A stretch of 49,544 nucleotides of DNA from an uncultured Anaerolineae bacterium (GTDB lineage Bacteria > Chloroflexota > Anaerolineae > J036 > Brachytrichaceae). The translations under genes were made by a program, and so were the position numbers. A model generated the notes under the pieces. It did not search any database and had not been told where the DNA came from. It saw nothing but the letters and a program-made list of their open reading frames with translations. Shown piece after piece: positions 16,646 through 24,453 of this stretch. The stretch spans positions 1-49,544 of the forward strand of contig CALBEF010000068.1 in NCBI GenBank assembly GCA_937927775.1, in the 5' to 3' direction. The stretch's first letter is position 1, and every line of letters begins with the position of its first letter.

Positions 16646-17110
16646 TCACGCCGCCGGCTTCTGCTTGACCAGCAGACTCCACATGCCGCGCTGAACCACT
16701 TCGTCGCGCTGATTCCTGACCGCCACCTTGAACACCACGCGCCCATTGCGCAGACGCGGGAAGGCTTTCGTCTCGGCCACCTCAGCCTCGACGCGAATGG
16801 TGTCGCCGGCGAAAATGGGCGCGGTAAACTCCCATTCCAGGCTGCGGAACACGTCCACCGTGCCGATCAGAAAGCCCATTTGAAAAGCCAGCCCGCTCGC
16901 CACGCTGAGACCCAGCAGGCCATGCGCGATGCGCCTGCCGAAGTGCTGCGTGGCGGCGTAGGTCTCGCTGGTGTGAATCTCGTTGTAGTCGCCCGACAGG
17001 CCGGCGAACATCACAATGTCCGTCTCGGTGATGGTGCGCGTGGGCGAGACAGCTACATCGCCCACCCCGAACTCCTCAAAGTACAAGCCGTGCAGTGAAG
17101 TCAGTGCCAT
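16646..17110 (-). CDS. MaoC-family (R)-specific enoyl-CoA hydratase/dehydratase
   Basis: The 154-aa hot-dog-fold protein shows the hydratase-2 motif: DIVMFAGLSGDYNEIHTSE, with the catalytic Asp/His in the D-x(4)-H pattern, then RRIAHGLLGLSVASGL. A C-terminal FTAPIFAGDTIRVEAEV block is typical of MaoC dehydratases. The reaction would be reversible hydration of trans-2-enoyl-CoA; the substrate is unknown. I took the ATG at 17110 because the conserved domain starts just after it. TACAAT 6 nt before that ATG fits a leaderless transcript. The O-antigen ligase gene follows by about 20 bases, probably in the same transcript but without an evident functional link. Confidence 0.92.
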   Translation of the reverse strand: MALTSLHGLYFEEFGVGDVAVSPTRTITETDIVMFAGLSGDYNEIHTSETYAATQHFGRRIAHGLLGLSVASGLAFQMGFLIGTVDVFRSLEWEFTAPIFAGDTIRVEAEVAETKAFPRLRNGRVVFKVAVRNQRDEVVQRGMWSLLVKQKPAA

Positions 17111-17116
17111 GCGATG

Positions 17117-17122
17117 ATTGTA
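17117..17122 (-). promoter_or_regulatory. Candidate -10 box for leaderless MaoC mRNA
   Basis: TACAAT on the minus strand, 6 nt before the ATG at 17110, with no Shine-Dalgarno. Confidence 0.45.
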
Positions 17123-17157
17123 CCGGCTTGTGCATCGGGCAAGCCCGGCGGCTTGCC

Positions 17158-18003
17158 CTACATCATCTGCGGCGTGCGCAACACCACAATCATCTGATCG
17201 TCCGCGTCGCCGTTGTCCAGCGGGGGCGGCGGGAGGCGCATGTCGCCATACCACCACGCAGCCTCGTATGCGCCGGACAGATCGACCAGGGCGCGAAACT
17301 CCTGCGCCAGATACCAGCGGTGCGGGTGATGGCTCTCGATGGTGTATTCCGGCCGGCCCGGTTCGCGCACGGTCAGCCGGCTGGTCACCTGCCAGACCTG
17401 ACTGAACCAGTCATACGGGTCATCGGCTGCGCCAAAGAGCACATCGACCTCCAGATCGCCATCGCGGGCCGTCCAGGTATTGGGCAGCGTGTCGCGGCCC
17501 AGCCAGGCCGGGTGCGCCATCTCCAGCACAAAGATACCACCGGGCAACAGGTTGCGCGCCACAGCCCGCAGATGCGCCACCACCTGCTCGTTGGTTGTCA
17601 GGTGCGTGACGCTCTCCATCAGATTGGCCGCCAGCGCCACCGGGGCCGGCAGGTCGAAATCGCACATATCGGCTGCCACTGTGCGCAGGATAAGGCCATC
17701 GCGGCAGGCAGCGTCAGCGGCATAGGCCAGCATGTCGCCGGATAAATCGAGGCCGGTGGCCGACCAGCCGCGCCGCGCAAACTCGCGCGCATGGCGCGCC
17801 GGGCCGCATCCCAGTTCCAGAAATGCGCGGGGATCATGAACCGGGGATGCGCCATGCTGAACCTGGGGCACAGGCAGAGCAGTAGATACCCTGCCGTGAG
17901 CGCGCAGACACCATTCCAAAAAGTCGCACTCGGCGGCGAAGTCGCGGTCGCCAAAGGCGACATCATAGGCGCGGGCGTGACGATAGAATTCGGGGGAACT
18001 CAT
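17158..18003 (-). CDS. Class I SAM-dependent methyltransferase
   Basis: The 281-aa protein carries motif I as FLELGCGPARHAREFARRG (about residues 62-80), the acidic post-I end GLDLSGDML and a motif II/III region ending LRAVARNLLPGGIFVLEMAHP. This is a Methyltransf_25-type Rossmann fold. An N-terminal YDVAFGDRDFAAECDFLEW block is seen in small-molecule methyltransferases that start AxxYDxxF. The substrate is not predictable. The gene stands alone on the minus strand and diverges from proB. A perfect 10-bp inverted repeat lies in the shared upstream region. Confidence 0.88.
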   Translation of the reverse strand: MSSPEFYRHARAYDVAFGDRDFAAECDFLEWCLRAHGRVSTALPVPQVQHGASPVHDPRAFLELGCGPARHAREFARRGWSATGLDLSGDMLAYAADAACRDGLILRTVAADMCDFDLPAPVALAANLMESVTHLTTNEQVVAHLRAVARNLLPGGIFVLEMAHPAWLGRDTLPNTWTARDGDLEVDVLFGAADDPYDWFSQVWQVTSRLTVREPGRPEYTIESHHPHRWYLAQEFRALVDLSGAYEAAWWYGDMRLPPPPLDNGDADDQMIVVLRTPQMM

Positions 18004-18041
18004 GCGGAAGCAGCCGGGAGGGATTCATGGAAACCGGCAAC

Positions 18042-18094
18042 AATATGCGCCTGATCCTCCAACAACCCAATCCCTGTATCCATTGGCGCATATT
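18042..18094. promoter_or_regulatory. Inverted repeat in the methyltransferase/proB divergent region
   Basis: AATATGCGCC (18042-18051) and its exact complement GGCGCATATT (18085-18094) are 33 bases apart. The right arm runs into TATTATAGAAC, a likely -10 region for proB. Two half-sites at this spacing could be an operator or a long-loop hairpin. Confidence 0.4.
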
Positions 18095-18110
18095 ATAGAA
18101 CTGGACATTC

Positions 18111-18147
18111 ATAGACCTCGCGGGTCTTAAAAACCCGCGAAGTCTAT
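18111..18147. repeat. Palindromic REP-like element upstream of proB
   Basis: A 15-bp stem (ATAGACCTCGCGGGT against a complement with one mismatch) and a 7-nt A-rich loop. The sequence has the look of the dispersed palindromes seen in many bacterial genomes. It lies in the proB leader, 21 bases before the GTG, and would fold in the mRNA. Confidence 0.7.
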
Positions 18148-18168
18148 AATTCCACCTCGAAAAGAATC

Positions 18169-19317
18169 GTGACTCCGGGCAAACTTATCGTCAAAGTTGG
18201 CACCAGCACCCTCACAGCCGGCACGCAGCGGCTCAACCGCCGGCGCATGCTGTCCATCGCGCAGCAAATCGTCGACGTGCGTGAGAAGGGCACAGAGGTG
18301 ATTCTGGTCACGTCGGGGGCTATCGCAGCCGGCCGCGAGCGCATGGGCCGCGAGCAGGTCGGGCGCGTCAACGGCGCCAAATCGCTCCCCGCCAAACAAA
18401 TGCTGGCAGCCGTCGGGCAGGCGCATCTGATGCTGGCCTGGGAGCAGGTTTTCGGCATGTTCGACGCGCAGGTTGGCCAGGTGTTGCTGACGCGGGCCGA
18501 TTTGAGCGACCGCCGGCGCTACCTGAACGCGCGCGACGCGCTCAACGCCATCCTGGCCTGGCGCGTCGTGCCCATCGTCAACGAAAACGACGCCGTAGCC
18601 ACCGAGGAAATCCGCGTGGGCGACAATGACACGCTCTCGGCGCTGGTCGCCAACGTCGTCAACGCCGACCTGCTGTTGATCCTCAGCGACATCGCCGGCC
18701 TCTACACCGCCGATCCGCGCCAGGACCCCTCCGCCACCCTGATCCGCGAAGTGGCGCAGATCGACGACACGCTGTGGGCGATGGCCGGCGCATCTCGCAG
18801 CGGGCTGGGCGTGGGCGGCATGAGCACCAAACTGCGGGCGGCTGAACTGGCCACGCGGTCGGGCACGGTCATGATCATCGCCGACGGCGCCCGGCCAAAC
18901 GTGATTGTGGATGCCGTGGCAGGCGTGTCTGTGGGCACGCGCTTCGCAGCTACCAGCACCAAACTCGAGAGCCGCAAACGCTGGATTCTGTCCGAGCGCG
19001 CGTCGGGCAGCGTCATCGTGGACGAGGGCGCAGCCGGCGCTGTGCGCAGCGGGCGCAGCCTGCTGCCGGTCGGCGTGCGCGAAGTGCATGGCGAATTCGA
19101 TCGCGGCGAGGCCGTGCTGGTGAAAGACCCGCGCGGACACACCATCGCTCAGGGCATTACCCGCTACAACGCTGCCGAGGCTGCGCTGCTGATCGGCCGG
19201 CAATCTTCAGAGATCGAAACCGTCCTCGGTTATGAATCTGCGCCGATGCTGATTCATGCCGACGACATGGTTGTGATCGCCTCGCTCCCGTCTGCGCGTG
19301 ACAACGAGAGGAATTGA
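18169..19317 (+). CDS. proB: Glutamate 5-kinase (with PUA domain)
   Basis: The 382-aa enzyme phosphorylates L-glutamate in the first step of proline synthesis. It begins [11 protein letters not shown], then [81 protein letters not shown] and [13 protein letters not shown], the complete amino-acid-kinase set. A C-terminal PUA domain occupies about residues 285-365 ([25 protein letters not shown]). The start is a GTG at 18169 with no clear Shine-Dalgarno. proA is not adjacent. A short inverted repeat just after the stop (CCGCAGG / CCTGCGG) may end transcription. Confidence 0.96.
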   Translation: MTPGKLIVKVGTSTLTAGTQRLNRRRMLSIAQQIVDVREKGTEVILVTSGAIAAGRERMGREQVGRVNGAKSLPAKQMLAAVGQAHLMLAWEQVFGMFDAQVGQVLLTRADLSDRRRYLNARDALNAILAWRVVPIVNENDAVATEEIRVGDNDTLSALVANVVNADLLLILSDIAGLYTADPRQDPSATLIREVAQIDDTLWAMAGASRSGLGVGGMSTKLRAAELATRSGTVMIIADGARPNVIVDAVAGVSVGTRFAATSTKLESRKRWILSERASGSVIVDEGAAGAVRSGRSLLPVGVREVHGEFDRGEAVLVKDPRGHTIAQGITRYNAAEAALLIGRQSSEIETVLGYESAPMLIHADDMVVIASLPSARDNERN

Positions 19318-19347
19318 CCTTCCCGCAGGGTGGGAACCTGCGGCAGG

Positions 19348-19382
19348 GCCGGCTTTGCCGCGTGTAGCGCGCGGATTTATCC
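19348..19382 (+). repeat. Dispersed 35-bp repeat, copy A
   Basis: The stretch from GCCGGCTTTGCC to GCGGATTTATCC matches the reverse complement of 44643-44677 at about 30 of 35 positions by my own alignment. It lies between proB and the Cys-rich gene. A further GGATAAATCC at 19438-19447 suggests the element may be bounded by inverted ends. Confidence 0.6.
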
Positions 19383-19464
19383 CGCGCTCGCTGCGCGCGC
19401 TCAACGGCTCGGATTGCCCCTGCTGGGAAATGCACCCGGATAAATCCACACACCACGCGTGGCG

Positions 19465-19470
19465 TACAAT
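19465..19470 (+). promoter_or_regulatory. Candidate -10 box for leaderless mRNA of the Cys-rich protein
   Basis: TACAAT followed by 7 nt (CGGCCCC) and the ATG at 19478; no Shine-Dalgarno is present. Confidence 0.45.
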
Positions 19471-19477
19471 CGGCCCC

Positions 19478-19810
19478 ATGCGCACGCCAGCCGGCAAAGA
19501 GTGCAAATACTACTTCGAAGATCATTTTCGCGGCCGCGAAAAACAGGAATGCCGATTGCTTCAACGCAACCCGCAGGGCGGCCGGTGGAAGCCGGCGCAT
19601 TGCCGCGACTGCCCTGTGCCAGATATCGTCCGGCAGAACGCCTGCCCCAACATGGCGCTGGAGGGGCGCGTGCACAAATCACTGCTGGGCTTGCGCGAGC
19701 AGATCAGGGTGTACGCCGTGTGCACATCCACTTTGCGCGAGGTGGCGAATCCCGCCATCGGCTGCGGCGAGTGCCATCTGCATCGCCCCGGCGCGCAGAT
19801 TCTGAAGTGA
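19478..19810 (+). CDS. Conserved Cys-rich small protein, likely metal-binding
   Basis: The 110-aa product has eight cysteines in clusters: KEC, QEC, HCRDCPVPD, NAC, AVC and GCGEC. The opening TPAGKECKYYFEDHFRGR and the pairs CxxC suggest zinc or iron-sulfur coordination. I recall very similar unnamed proteins in Chloroflexota genomes but cannot verify this here. No known domain is recognised and no function is offered. The ATG at 19478 was chosen because the upstream frame is repeat-like and TACAAT sits 7 nt before it. The histone-deacetylase-family gene follows after 16 bases and may be cotranscribed. Confidence 0.8.
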   Translation: MRTPAGKECKYYFEDHFRGREKQECRLLQRNPQGGRWKPAHCRDCPVPDIVRQNACPNMALEGRVHKSLLGLREQIRVYAVCTSTLREVANPAIGCGECHLHRPGAQILK

Positions 19811-19826
19811 GCGGCGCCCGAACGCC

Positions 19827-20910
19827 ATGCGCGTGATCTATAGCGACAAACACCGACTGCACAACCCGGCCCTCGAATACTGGGAAGGCGAACTGCTGCC
19901 GTTCTACGAGTGCCCGCGCCGCGCCGAGATCATCCTGGCTGCGGCGCAGGCGGCCGGATCAGGCCCCGTGACGCCGCCCGACGATTTCGGACTCGGCCCG
20001 ATCCTGGCTGTGCATGACGCTGAATACACGCGCTATCTGGAGCGCGCTTACGACAACTGGGTGACGAGCGGGCGCAACCCCAATGGCGTGCACCCGGACA
20101 CCTTCGCCGCGCGGGGCATGACACATCGCCCCACTGACCTCGCGTCTCAGGCCGGCTACTACAGCCACGATGTGACCACCATCATCACCCGAGGCACGTG
20201 GGAAGCGGCATACGCCGCCGCGCAGTGCGCGCTGACAGCGGCCCGGCATGTTGCCGGCGGAGACCATTCGGCATTCGCGGTGTGCCGGCCGCCAGGCCAT
20301 CACGCGCACACCGATCTGAGCGCCGGCTATTGCTTCCTCAACAACGCGGTCATTGCTGCGCAATGGCTGATCGACTCGGCAGTGTCGCCTGTGTCGGGCG
20401 CGCCAAACACCGTCGCCTCGGCAGTGCCGCCTGCTCGACATCGACTTCCACCACGGCAACGGCTCGCAACAGATTTTCTACACGCGGCGCGATGTGTTCT
20501 ACGTGTCCCTGCACGCCGACCCCAACCGCCACTACCCTTACTTCCTGGGAACAAGCGACGAGCGAGGCGCGGGCGACGGGCTGGGATTCAACCTCAACTT
20601 TCCGCTGGCGCGTGGCGTGACAGACGACGCCTACCTGGAAAAGCTGAACGAGGCCTGCGCGCGGATCAAAGACTATGCGCCGGCCTGGCTGGTGGTGTCG
20701 CTGGGTGTGGACACGTTTGGCGGCGACCCGATCGCGGACTTTGCGTTGACCGGCCGGGCATATCCGCGCATCGGAGCCTGCATCGCGCAACTGAATCGGC
20801 CCACGGTGTTTATCATGGAGGGCGGCTACGCCATCGATCAACTCGGAGACAACGTCGCCGGCGTGTTGACAGGCTTTCTCGCGGCGACAGAATCGCCGGC
20901 ATCAGGTTGA
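19827..20910 (+). pseudogene. Histone deacetylase/acetylpolyamine amidohydrolase family, frameshifted
   Basis: The first half (19827 to about 20420) reads DKHRLHNPALEYWEGELLPFYECPRRAE, then CRPPGHHAHTDLSAGYCFLNNAVIAA, matching the N-terminal half of class II HDAC-like acetylpolyamine amidohydrolases. The expected next block, LLDIDFHHGNGSQQIFYTRRDVFYVSLHADP, with its zinc-site aspartate and histidine, is present in the +1 frame from about 20430. It continues to EGGYAIDQLGDNV and a stop at 20910. The shift lies between about 20375 and 20432, beside a 17-bp direct repeat with one mismatch (20375-20391 and 20417-20433). All zinc ligands survive across the two frames, so this is either a recent mutation or a sequencing error. 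Intact, it would have about 360 residues. Confidence 0.85.
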
Positions 20911-20974
20911 CCGGCGCGCAGCGGCCAGCCATTGGAGACAAGTCGCACAATCACAAGAGATACAGGAGTTCACA

Positions 20975-21787
20975 GTGTCACAGGCAGATTTGAAGGGCAA
21001 ATGGGCGTTGATTCTGGGGGCCTCGAGCGGCTTCGGGGCGGCCACCGCGCTGGAACTGGCGCGCAACGGCGTGAACATCTTCGGGCTGCATCTGGATCGC
21101 GGCGCCGCGCTGGAGAGTGTGAAAAAGCTGGTGGCCGAGATCGAAAGCCACGGCGTGCGCGCGATCTACATGAACGCCAACATCGCCAACGATGAGAAGC
21201 GCGCCGACGCCATCAGCAGGATCAAGTCCACGCTTGCCGAAGACGCCGCCGGCCCGCAAACCGTGCACATCGTCATGCACTCCGTCGCGTTTGGTTCATT
21301 GCTGCCGTTCATCAGCGATGACCCGTCCAAAGGGCTGTCCAGGGCGCAGATGGAAATGACGCTCGATGTGATGGCGAACAGCCTGGTGTACTGGGCGCAG
21401 GACTTGTGGCGCGCCGGCCTGCTGGGTCGCGGCAGCCGCGTGTTCAGCATGACCAGCGCCGGCAGTGTGCAGGTGTTCGAGACCTATGGCGCCGTGTCGG
21501 CGGCCAAGTCGGCCCTCGAGTCGCACACGCGCCAGCTCGCGCTGGAACTGGGCAGGCACGGCGTGCTGGTCAACTGCATCATGGCCGGCGTCACCGACAC
21601 GCCGGCGCTGCGCAAGATCCCCGGCAACGACAAACTGATCGAAGGCGCGTTGCGACGCAATCCCAGCGGCCGGCTGACTACCACCGACGACATCGCCAAA
21701 ACCATTCGCGCGCTGTCCGATCCCGATGTGGCCTGGATCAACGGCGCGGTCATCGTGGTCGATGGCGGCGAGCTGATCTCCGGCTGA
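20975..21787 (+). CDS. Enoyl-ACP-reductase-like SDR
   Basis: The 270-aa short-chain dehydrogenase has an NAD(P) site LGASSGFGAATALELA (residues 15-30). HSVAFGSLLPF sits in place of the classic NNAG, and the active site is YGAVSAAK with six residues between Tyr and Lys. Tyr-x6-Lys is the signature of enoyl-ACP reductases of the FabI/FabL group, not of ordinary SDRs (Tyr-x3-Lys). The C-terminal block is VDGGELISG. It probably reduces enoyl-ACP or a related enoyl thioester. A second Tyr-x6-Lys enzyme (FabL) lies 1 kb away on the other strand. The GTG start is preceded by CAGGAG at good spacing. Confidence 0.82.
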   Translation: MSQADLKGKWALILGASSGFGAATALELARNGVNIFGLHLDRGAALESVKKLVAEIESHGVRAIYMNANIANDEKRADAISRIKSTLAEDAAGPQTVHIVMHSVAFGSLLPFISDDPSKGLSRAQMEMTLDVMANSLVYWAQDLWRAGLLGRGSRVFSMTSAGSVQVFETYGAVSAAKSALESHTRQLALELGRHGVLVNCIMAGVTDTPALRKIPGNDKLIEGALRRNPSGRLTTTDDIAKTIRALSDPDVAWINGAVIVVDGGELISG

Positions 21788-21801
21788 TTGATTGTCAGCG
21801 C

Positions 21802-22323
21802 CTACGCCAGGCGCTGATCGCACGCAGCGCGCACGCCGCAGGTTGCGCAACGCGCCGGGGCTTCATGGCTGCGGGCCGGCCCGTATGGCAGAGCGGCGTC
21901 GCGCTGCAACGCGCCCAGCCATTGCAGAAGCTGCGCCTCAAGCCGGGGCGTGTAATCGACTGCGAACTGCCGGTCTGCGTATTGGATGATGCCGTAGGCC
22001 GGCCTTGCGCCCAGCGTCTCCTCCACCAGCAGGCAATAGGCCGCCAGTTGCAGCACGTGCCCCTCGCGCGGTTGCGCCGGCGCCGCGCCGGATTTCACCT
22101 CGACCGGAATGATCGCCCCATCCTCCGCGCGCACGAGATAGTCCGGCTTGCCGACCAACTGGTAACGCGCAGCATACAGCGGCTGCTCGTTGCGCCGCCA
22201 GGCCCCGGCGTCGGAGTAGATCACGCGGCCTGCAGGCAGGCCGGCGCGCTGTCGCAGGCGGGCAGACAGCCACCATAGCGCCAGTGCCGCCGCGATCAAC
22301 AGCGCAATCAGCCAGAGCGACAT
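21802..22323 (-). CDS. Membrane-anchored Cas4/Dna2-like PD-(D/E)XK nuclease
   Basis: The 173-aa protein begins with a membrane segment (about residues 3-22, LWLIALLIAAALALWWL). A Cas4-type core follows: GKPDYLVRAEDGAIIPVEVKSG supplies the PD-(D/E)xK catalytic residues, QLAAYCLLVEE is the Cas4 motif, and the end has CATCGVRAAC. That gives three of the four cysteines that hold the 4Fe-4S cluster in Cas4. The first Cys, normally N-terminal, is not seen. No CRISPR array or cas gene is present in the window, so this is not an adaptation Cas4 by context. The role is unknown, possibly membrane-associated DNA processing. Confidence 0.8.
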   Translation of the reverse strand: MSLWLIALLIAAALALWWLSARLRQRAGLPAGRVIYSDAGAWRRNEQPLYAARYQLVGKPDYLVRAEDGAIIPVEVKSGAAPAQPREGHVLQLAAYCLLVEETLGARPAYGIIQYADRQFAVDYTPRLEAQLLQWLGALQRDAALPYGPARSHEAPARCATCGVRAACDQRLA

Positions 22324-22351
22324 ATACGGCCAGATGAAGGGTTACTTAGGG

Positions 22352-22777
22352 TTACTTAGAGCGGCGCGGGAAAGCCGCCCACAGCGCGCCCAGGAAGAAC
22401 AGCGCCACAAACGCCCACAATCCCAGCCCGCTCCAGCCGGCCAGCAGGCCAATAATCAGGGGCAGCCAGAGAAAAATCAGCAGCACGCCCAGCGCAGTCA
22501 TCGCCCACGGCCACGCCTCAGACAAACGTCCCTGCGTGAGCATGGCCAGAATGTCCGCCGTGGACTTCTCGCCGTAGAACGAGAAGCCGCGCTTCACCCC
22601 GCTGAAGAAATCCACCTGCACAGAAACGCCCTCTTCAGTGACTTCCACGCTGCGCTCTGTCTCTGCTCCCTGCGAGGCCGTTGTCTCAGTGCTCAACTCG
22701 CCGCGCCGCCCGATAATAGCGACGCCGATGATGATCATCGCAATCGACACAAGCAGTCCAAGAATTGCCACAGCCAT
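22352..22777 (-). CDS. Small membrane protein, unknown function
   Basis: The 141-aa product has one hydrophobic segment at the N-terminus (about residues 3-23) and two close together near the C-terminus (about 90-110 and 113-135). A charged, probably soluble central region (STETTASQGAETERSVEVTEEG...) lies between them. I recognise no domain. It sits between the Cas4-like and fabL genes on the same strand, 28 and 23 bases from its neighbours, so it may be in one transcript with them. A Shine-Dalgarno-like GGAGG lies before the ATG on the minus strand. Confidence 0.7.
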   Translation of the reverse strand: MAVAILGLLVSIAMIIIGVAIIGRRGELSTETTASQGAETERSVEVTEEGVSVQVDFFSGVKRGFSFYGEKSTADILAMLTQGRLSEAWPWAMTALGVLLIFLWLPLIIGLLAGWSGLGLWAFVALFFLGALWAAFPRRSK

Positions 22778-22800
22778 AGAAAAGCAACCTCCAGATTAAT

Positions 22801-23568
22801 TCATGTGACGGCGATGGTATATCCGCCGTCAATGACAATCACCTGACCACGAATCATGTTTGCCTCCGGGCTGCACAGAAAAGCCACCAGATTGGCGACA
22901 TCCTGCGCCGTGACGATGCGCCCGGCCGGCGTGCGCGCGATCGCGCCCTGCACCATCACGTCGCGGCCCAGTCGGAAGTAGTCCAGCGCGTCGGTGTCGA
23001 TGATGCCGGGCGAGACCGCGTTGACCACGATATTGTGCCGGGCAAACTCGACAGCGCAGTAGCGCGTGATGGCCTCCAGCGCCGCTTTGGACGCGCCGAT
23101 CACCGCGTAGTCGGGCAGCGTGCGCAGACTGCCCATGCTGCTGATGTTGACAATGGCCCCGCCGCCGCGCTTTTGCATGAGCGGCACAGCCTGCTGCGAG
23201 GCGAACAGCGCCGCGCGCGCATTGATGTTCATCGTCCAGTCCCAGCCTTTGACTTTCTGCTCGAGGATGGGCCGGGCATAGCCGGAAGCGGCGTTGTTCA
23301 CCAGGATATCGAGGCCGCCAAAGTGCTGGTCGATCTCGGCAAAGAGACGCTCGATATTGTCCGGCTCGCCGATGTCGGCCCGCACGATCAGGACGCGCCG
23401 GCCCAGCGCCTCGATCTCGCGCGCGGTCTCTTCGGCGGCGGTGCGTTTGCGCAGATAGTTGATGACGATGTCTGCCCCCAGCCGGGCCAGATGGAGCGCG
23501 GTGGCCTTGCCCACCCCGCGCCCGCTGCCGGTAATCAGGGCGATTTTGTTGGTGAAGTCGTATGCCAT
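22801..23568 (-). CDS. fabL: NADPH-dependent enoyl-ACP reductase FabL
   Basis: The 255-aa SDR matches Bacillus FabL closely as I remember it: SGRGVGKATALHLA at the nucleotide site, INYLRKRTAAEETAREIEALG, VNNAASGYARPILE, then WDWTMNINARA, VNISSMGSLR, and the Tyr-x6-Lys site YAVIGASKAALEA. VNAVSPGIIDTDAL, TPAGRIV and GQVIVIDGGY follow. It catalyses the last reduction in each type II fatty-acid elongation round. It stands alone among unrelated genes, with a second ENR-like SDR nearby. The upstream region is a heptamer repeat array, so its promoter is not obvious. Confidence 0.92.
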   Translation of the reverse strand: MAYDFTNKIALITGSGRGVGKATALHLARLGADIVINYLRKRTAAEETAREIEALGRRVLIVRADIGEPDNIERLFAEIDQHFGGLDILVNNAASGYARPILEQKVKGWDWTMNINARAALFASQQAVPLMQKRGGGAIVNISSMGSLRTLPDYAVIGASKAALEAITRYCAVEFARHNIVVNAVSPGIIDTDALDYFRLGRDVMVQGAIARTPAGRIVTAQDVANLVAFLCSPEANMIRGQVIVIDGGYTIAVT

Positions 23569-23571
23569 GGG

Positions 23572-23622
23572 AGTAGGAAGTAGGAAGTAGCCAGTAGTCA
23601 GTGGTCAGTGGTCAGTAGCCAG
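23572..23622 (-). repeat. AGGAAGT/AGTCAGT heptamer array between fabL and the DUF309 gene
   Basis: Tandem 7-bp units (AGGAAGT, AGCCAGT, AGTCAGT, GGTCAGT) occupy the gap. They encode the final residues (LATDH) and the stop codon of the DUF309 gene at 23605. Confidence 0.88.
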
Positions 23623-24453
23623 AGGTGTCAGGCGAATGGGTTTGAAGAAGGCGGGTGAAAAGTCGGCGATGCAGTTGGGGCCAAGGCGCTCGAGTTCGTC
23701 CTGGGCGGCGCGCGCGTCACGGCGCAACTGCGCCACATCCACGCCCTGGCACACATCCGGCAGCGCGACCAGGTATTGCCAGGCGCGCTGGAACATCTTG
23801 CGCGCGCCGGCGTAATTGCGGCGCTGAATCTGATAGTACGCCACGCCCACCTGCAGGATGCCCTGATAGAGCTGGCGCACCGGCCCGGCCTCAGCGCGCC
23901 AGGCCGCTTCAAGTGTCTCGTGCTGCTCGTAGTACGCCCCGGCGTTGAACTCGTGGATGCCGCGCGCGGCCAGTTCGGGCAGCGGGTCATCACACTGACG
24001 CAACAACTCTGCCGAGTCGTCGGCGCGGGCGTGTTTGCGAATCTGGCCGGCCATGTCGGCCTTGAACGCGCCGTTGCTGATGACGACCTCGCAGCCCAGC
24101 CGGCGCGCCTGATCCAGCGCGTCCGCGTCTTTGTGCGGGCCAAACGCCAAAACGGGAATGCGCCGCGTGGCCGGGCTGGTCTTTGCCTCCAGCGCCCAGC
24201 GCGCCCAGTCGAGGGCGCGCACGTTGAGATCGATCAGCAACAGCCTGGGCTGGCGCATGACCAGATACGCCACCACGTCGTCTGTCGGTGTCGCAAACGC
24301 CACATCGAAGCCGGCCTGCCGCGCCGCGCCTTCGATTGGCGCTTGAAAGAACACATCGTCCACCAGCGCCACAATCAGCGGCGCGGGCTGGTCATGGTGA
24401 GCAAGGCCGGCGTCTGACCTTATGGCCCCTGCCGGATTTCCAGTTCCATCCAT
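23605..24453 (-). CDS. Receiver-like domain fused to a DUF309 domain
   Basis: The 282-aa product has an N-terminal receiver-like Rossmann region (LIVALVDDVFFQAPIEGAARQAGF, RLLLIDLNVRALDW, VLAFGPHKD, about residues 20-130). Its C-terminal DUF309 domain is GIHEFNAGAYYEQHETLEAAWR, then LYQGILQVGVAYYQIQRRNYAGARKMF (about 165-235). DUF309 proteins are all-helical and of unknown function; the fusion to a degenerate receiver suggests signalling. A conserved phospho-Asp cannot be assigned with certainty. The ATG at 24453 overlaps the end of the GH16-like gene by 34 bases. The C-terminal tail and stop lie in repeat DNA. Confidence 0.75.
   Translation of the reverse strand: MDGTGNPAGAIRSDAGLAHHDQPAPLIVALVDDVFFQAPIEGAARQAGFDVAFATPTDDVVAYLVMRQPRLLLIDLNVRALDWARWALEAKTSPATRRIPVLAFGPHKDADALDQARRLGCEVVISNGAFKADMAGQIRKHARADDSAELLRQCDDPLPELAARGIHEFNAGAYYEQHETLEAAWRAEAGPVRQLYQGILQVGVAYYQIQRRNYAGARKMFQRAWQYLVALPDVCQGVDVAQLRRDARAAQDELERLGPNCIADFSPAFFKPIRLTPLATDH

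Noticed and set aside
21802..22323. CRISPR-adaptation Cas4
   Set aside because: No cas1, cas2 or repeat array is seen, and the protein has a membrane helix and an incomplete cysteine set.
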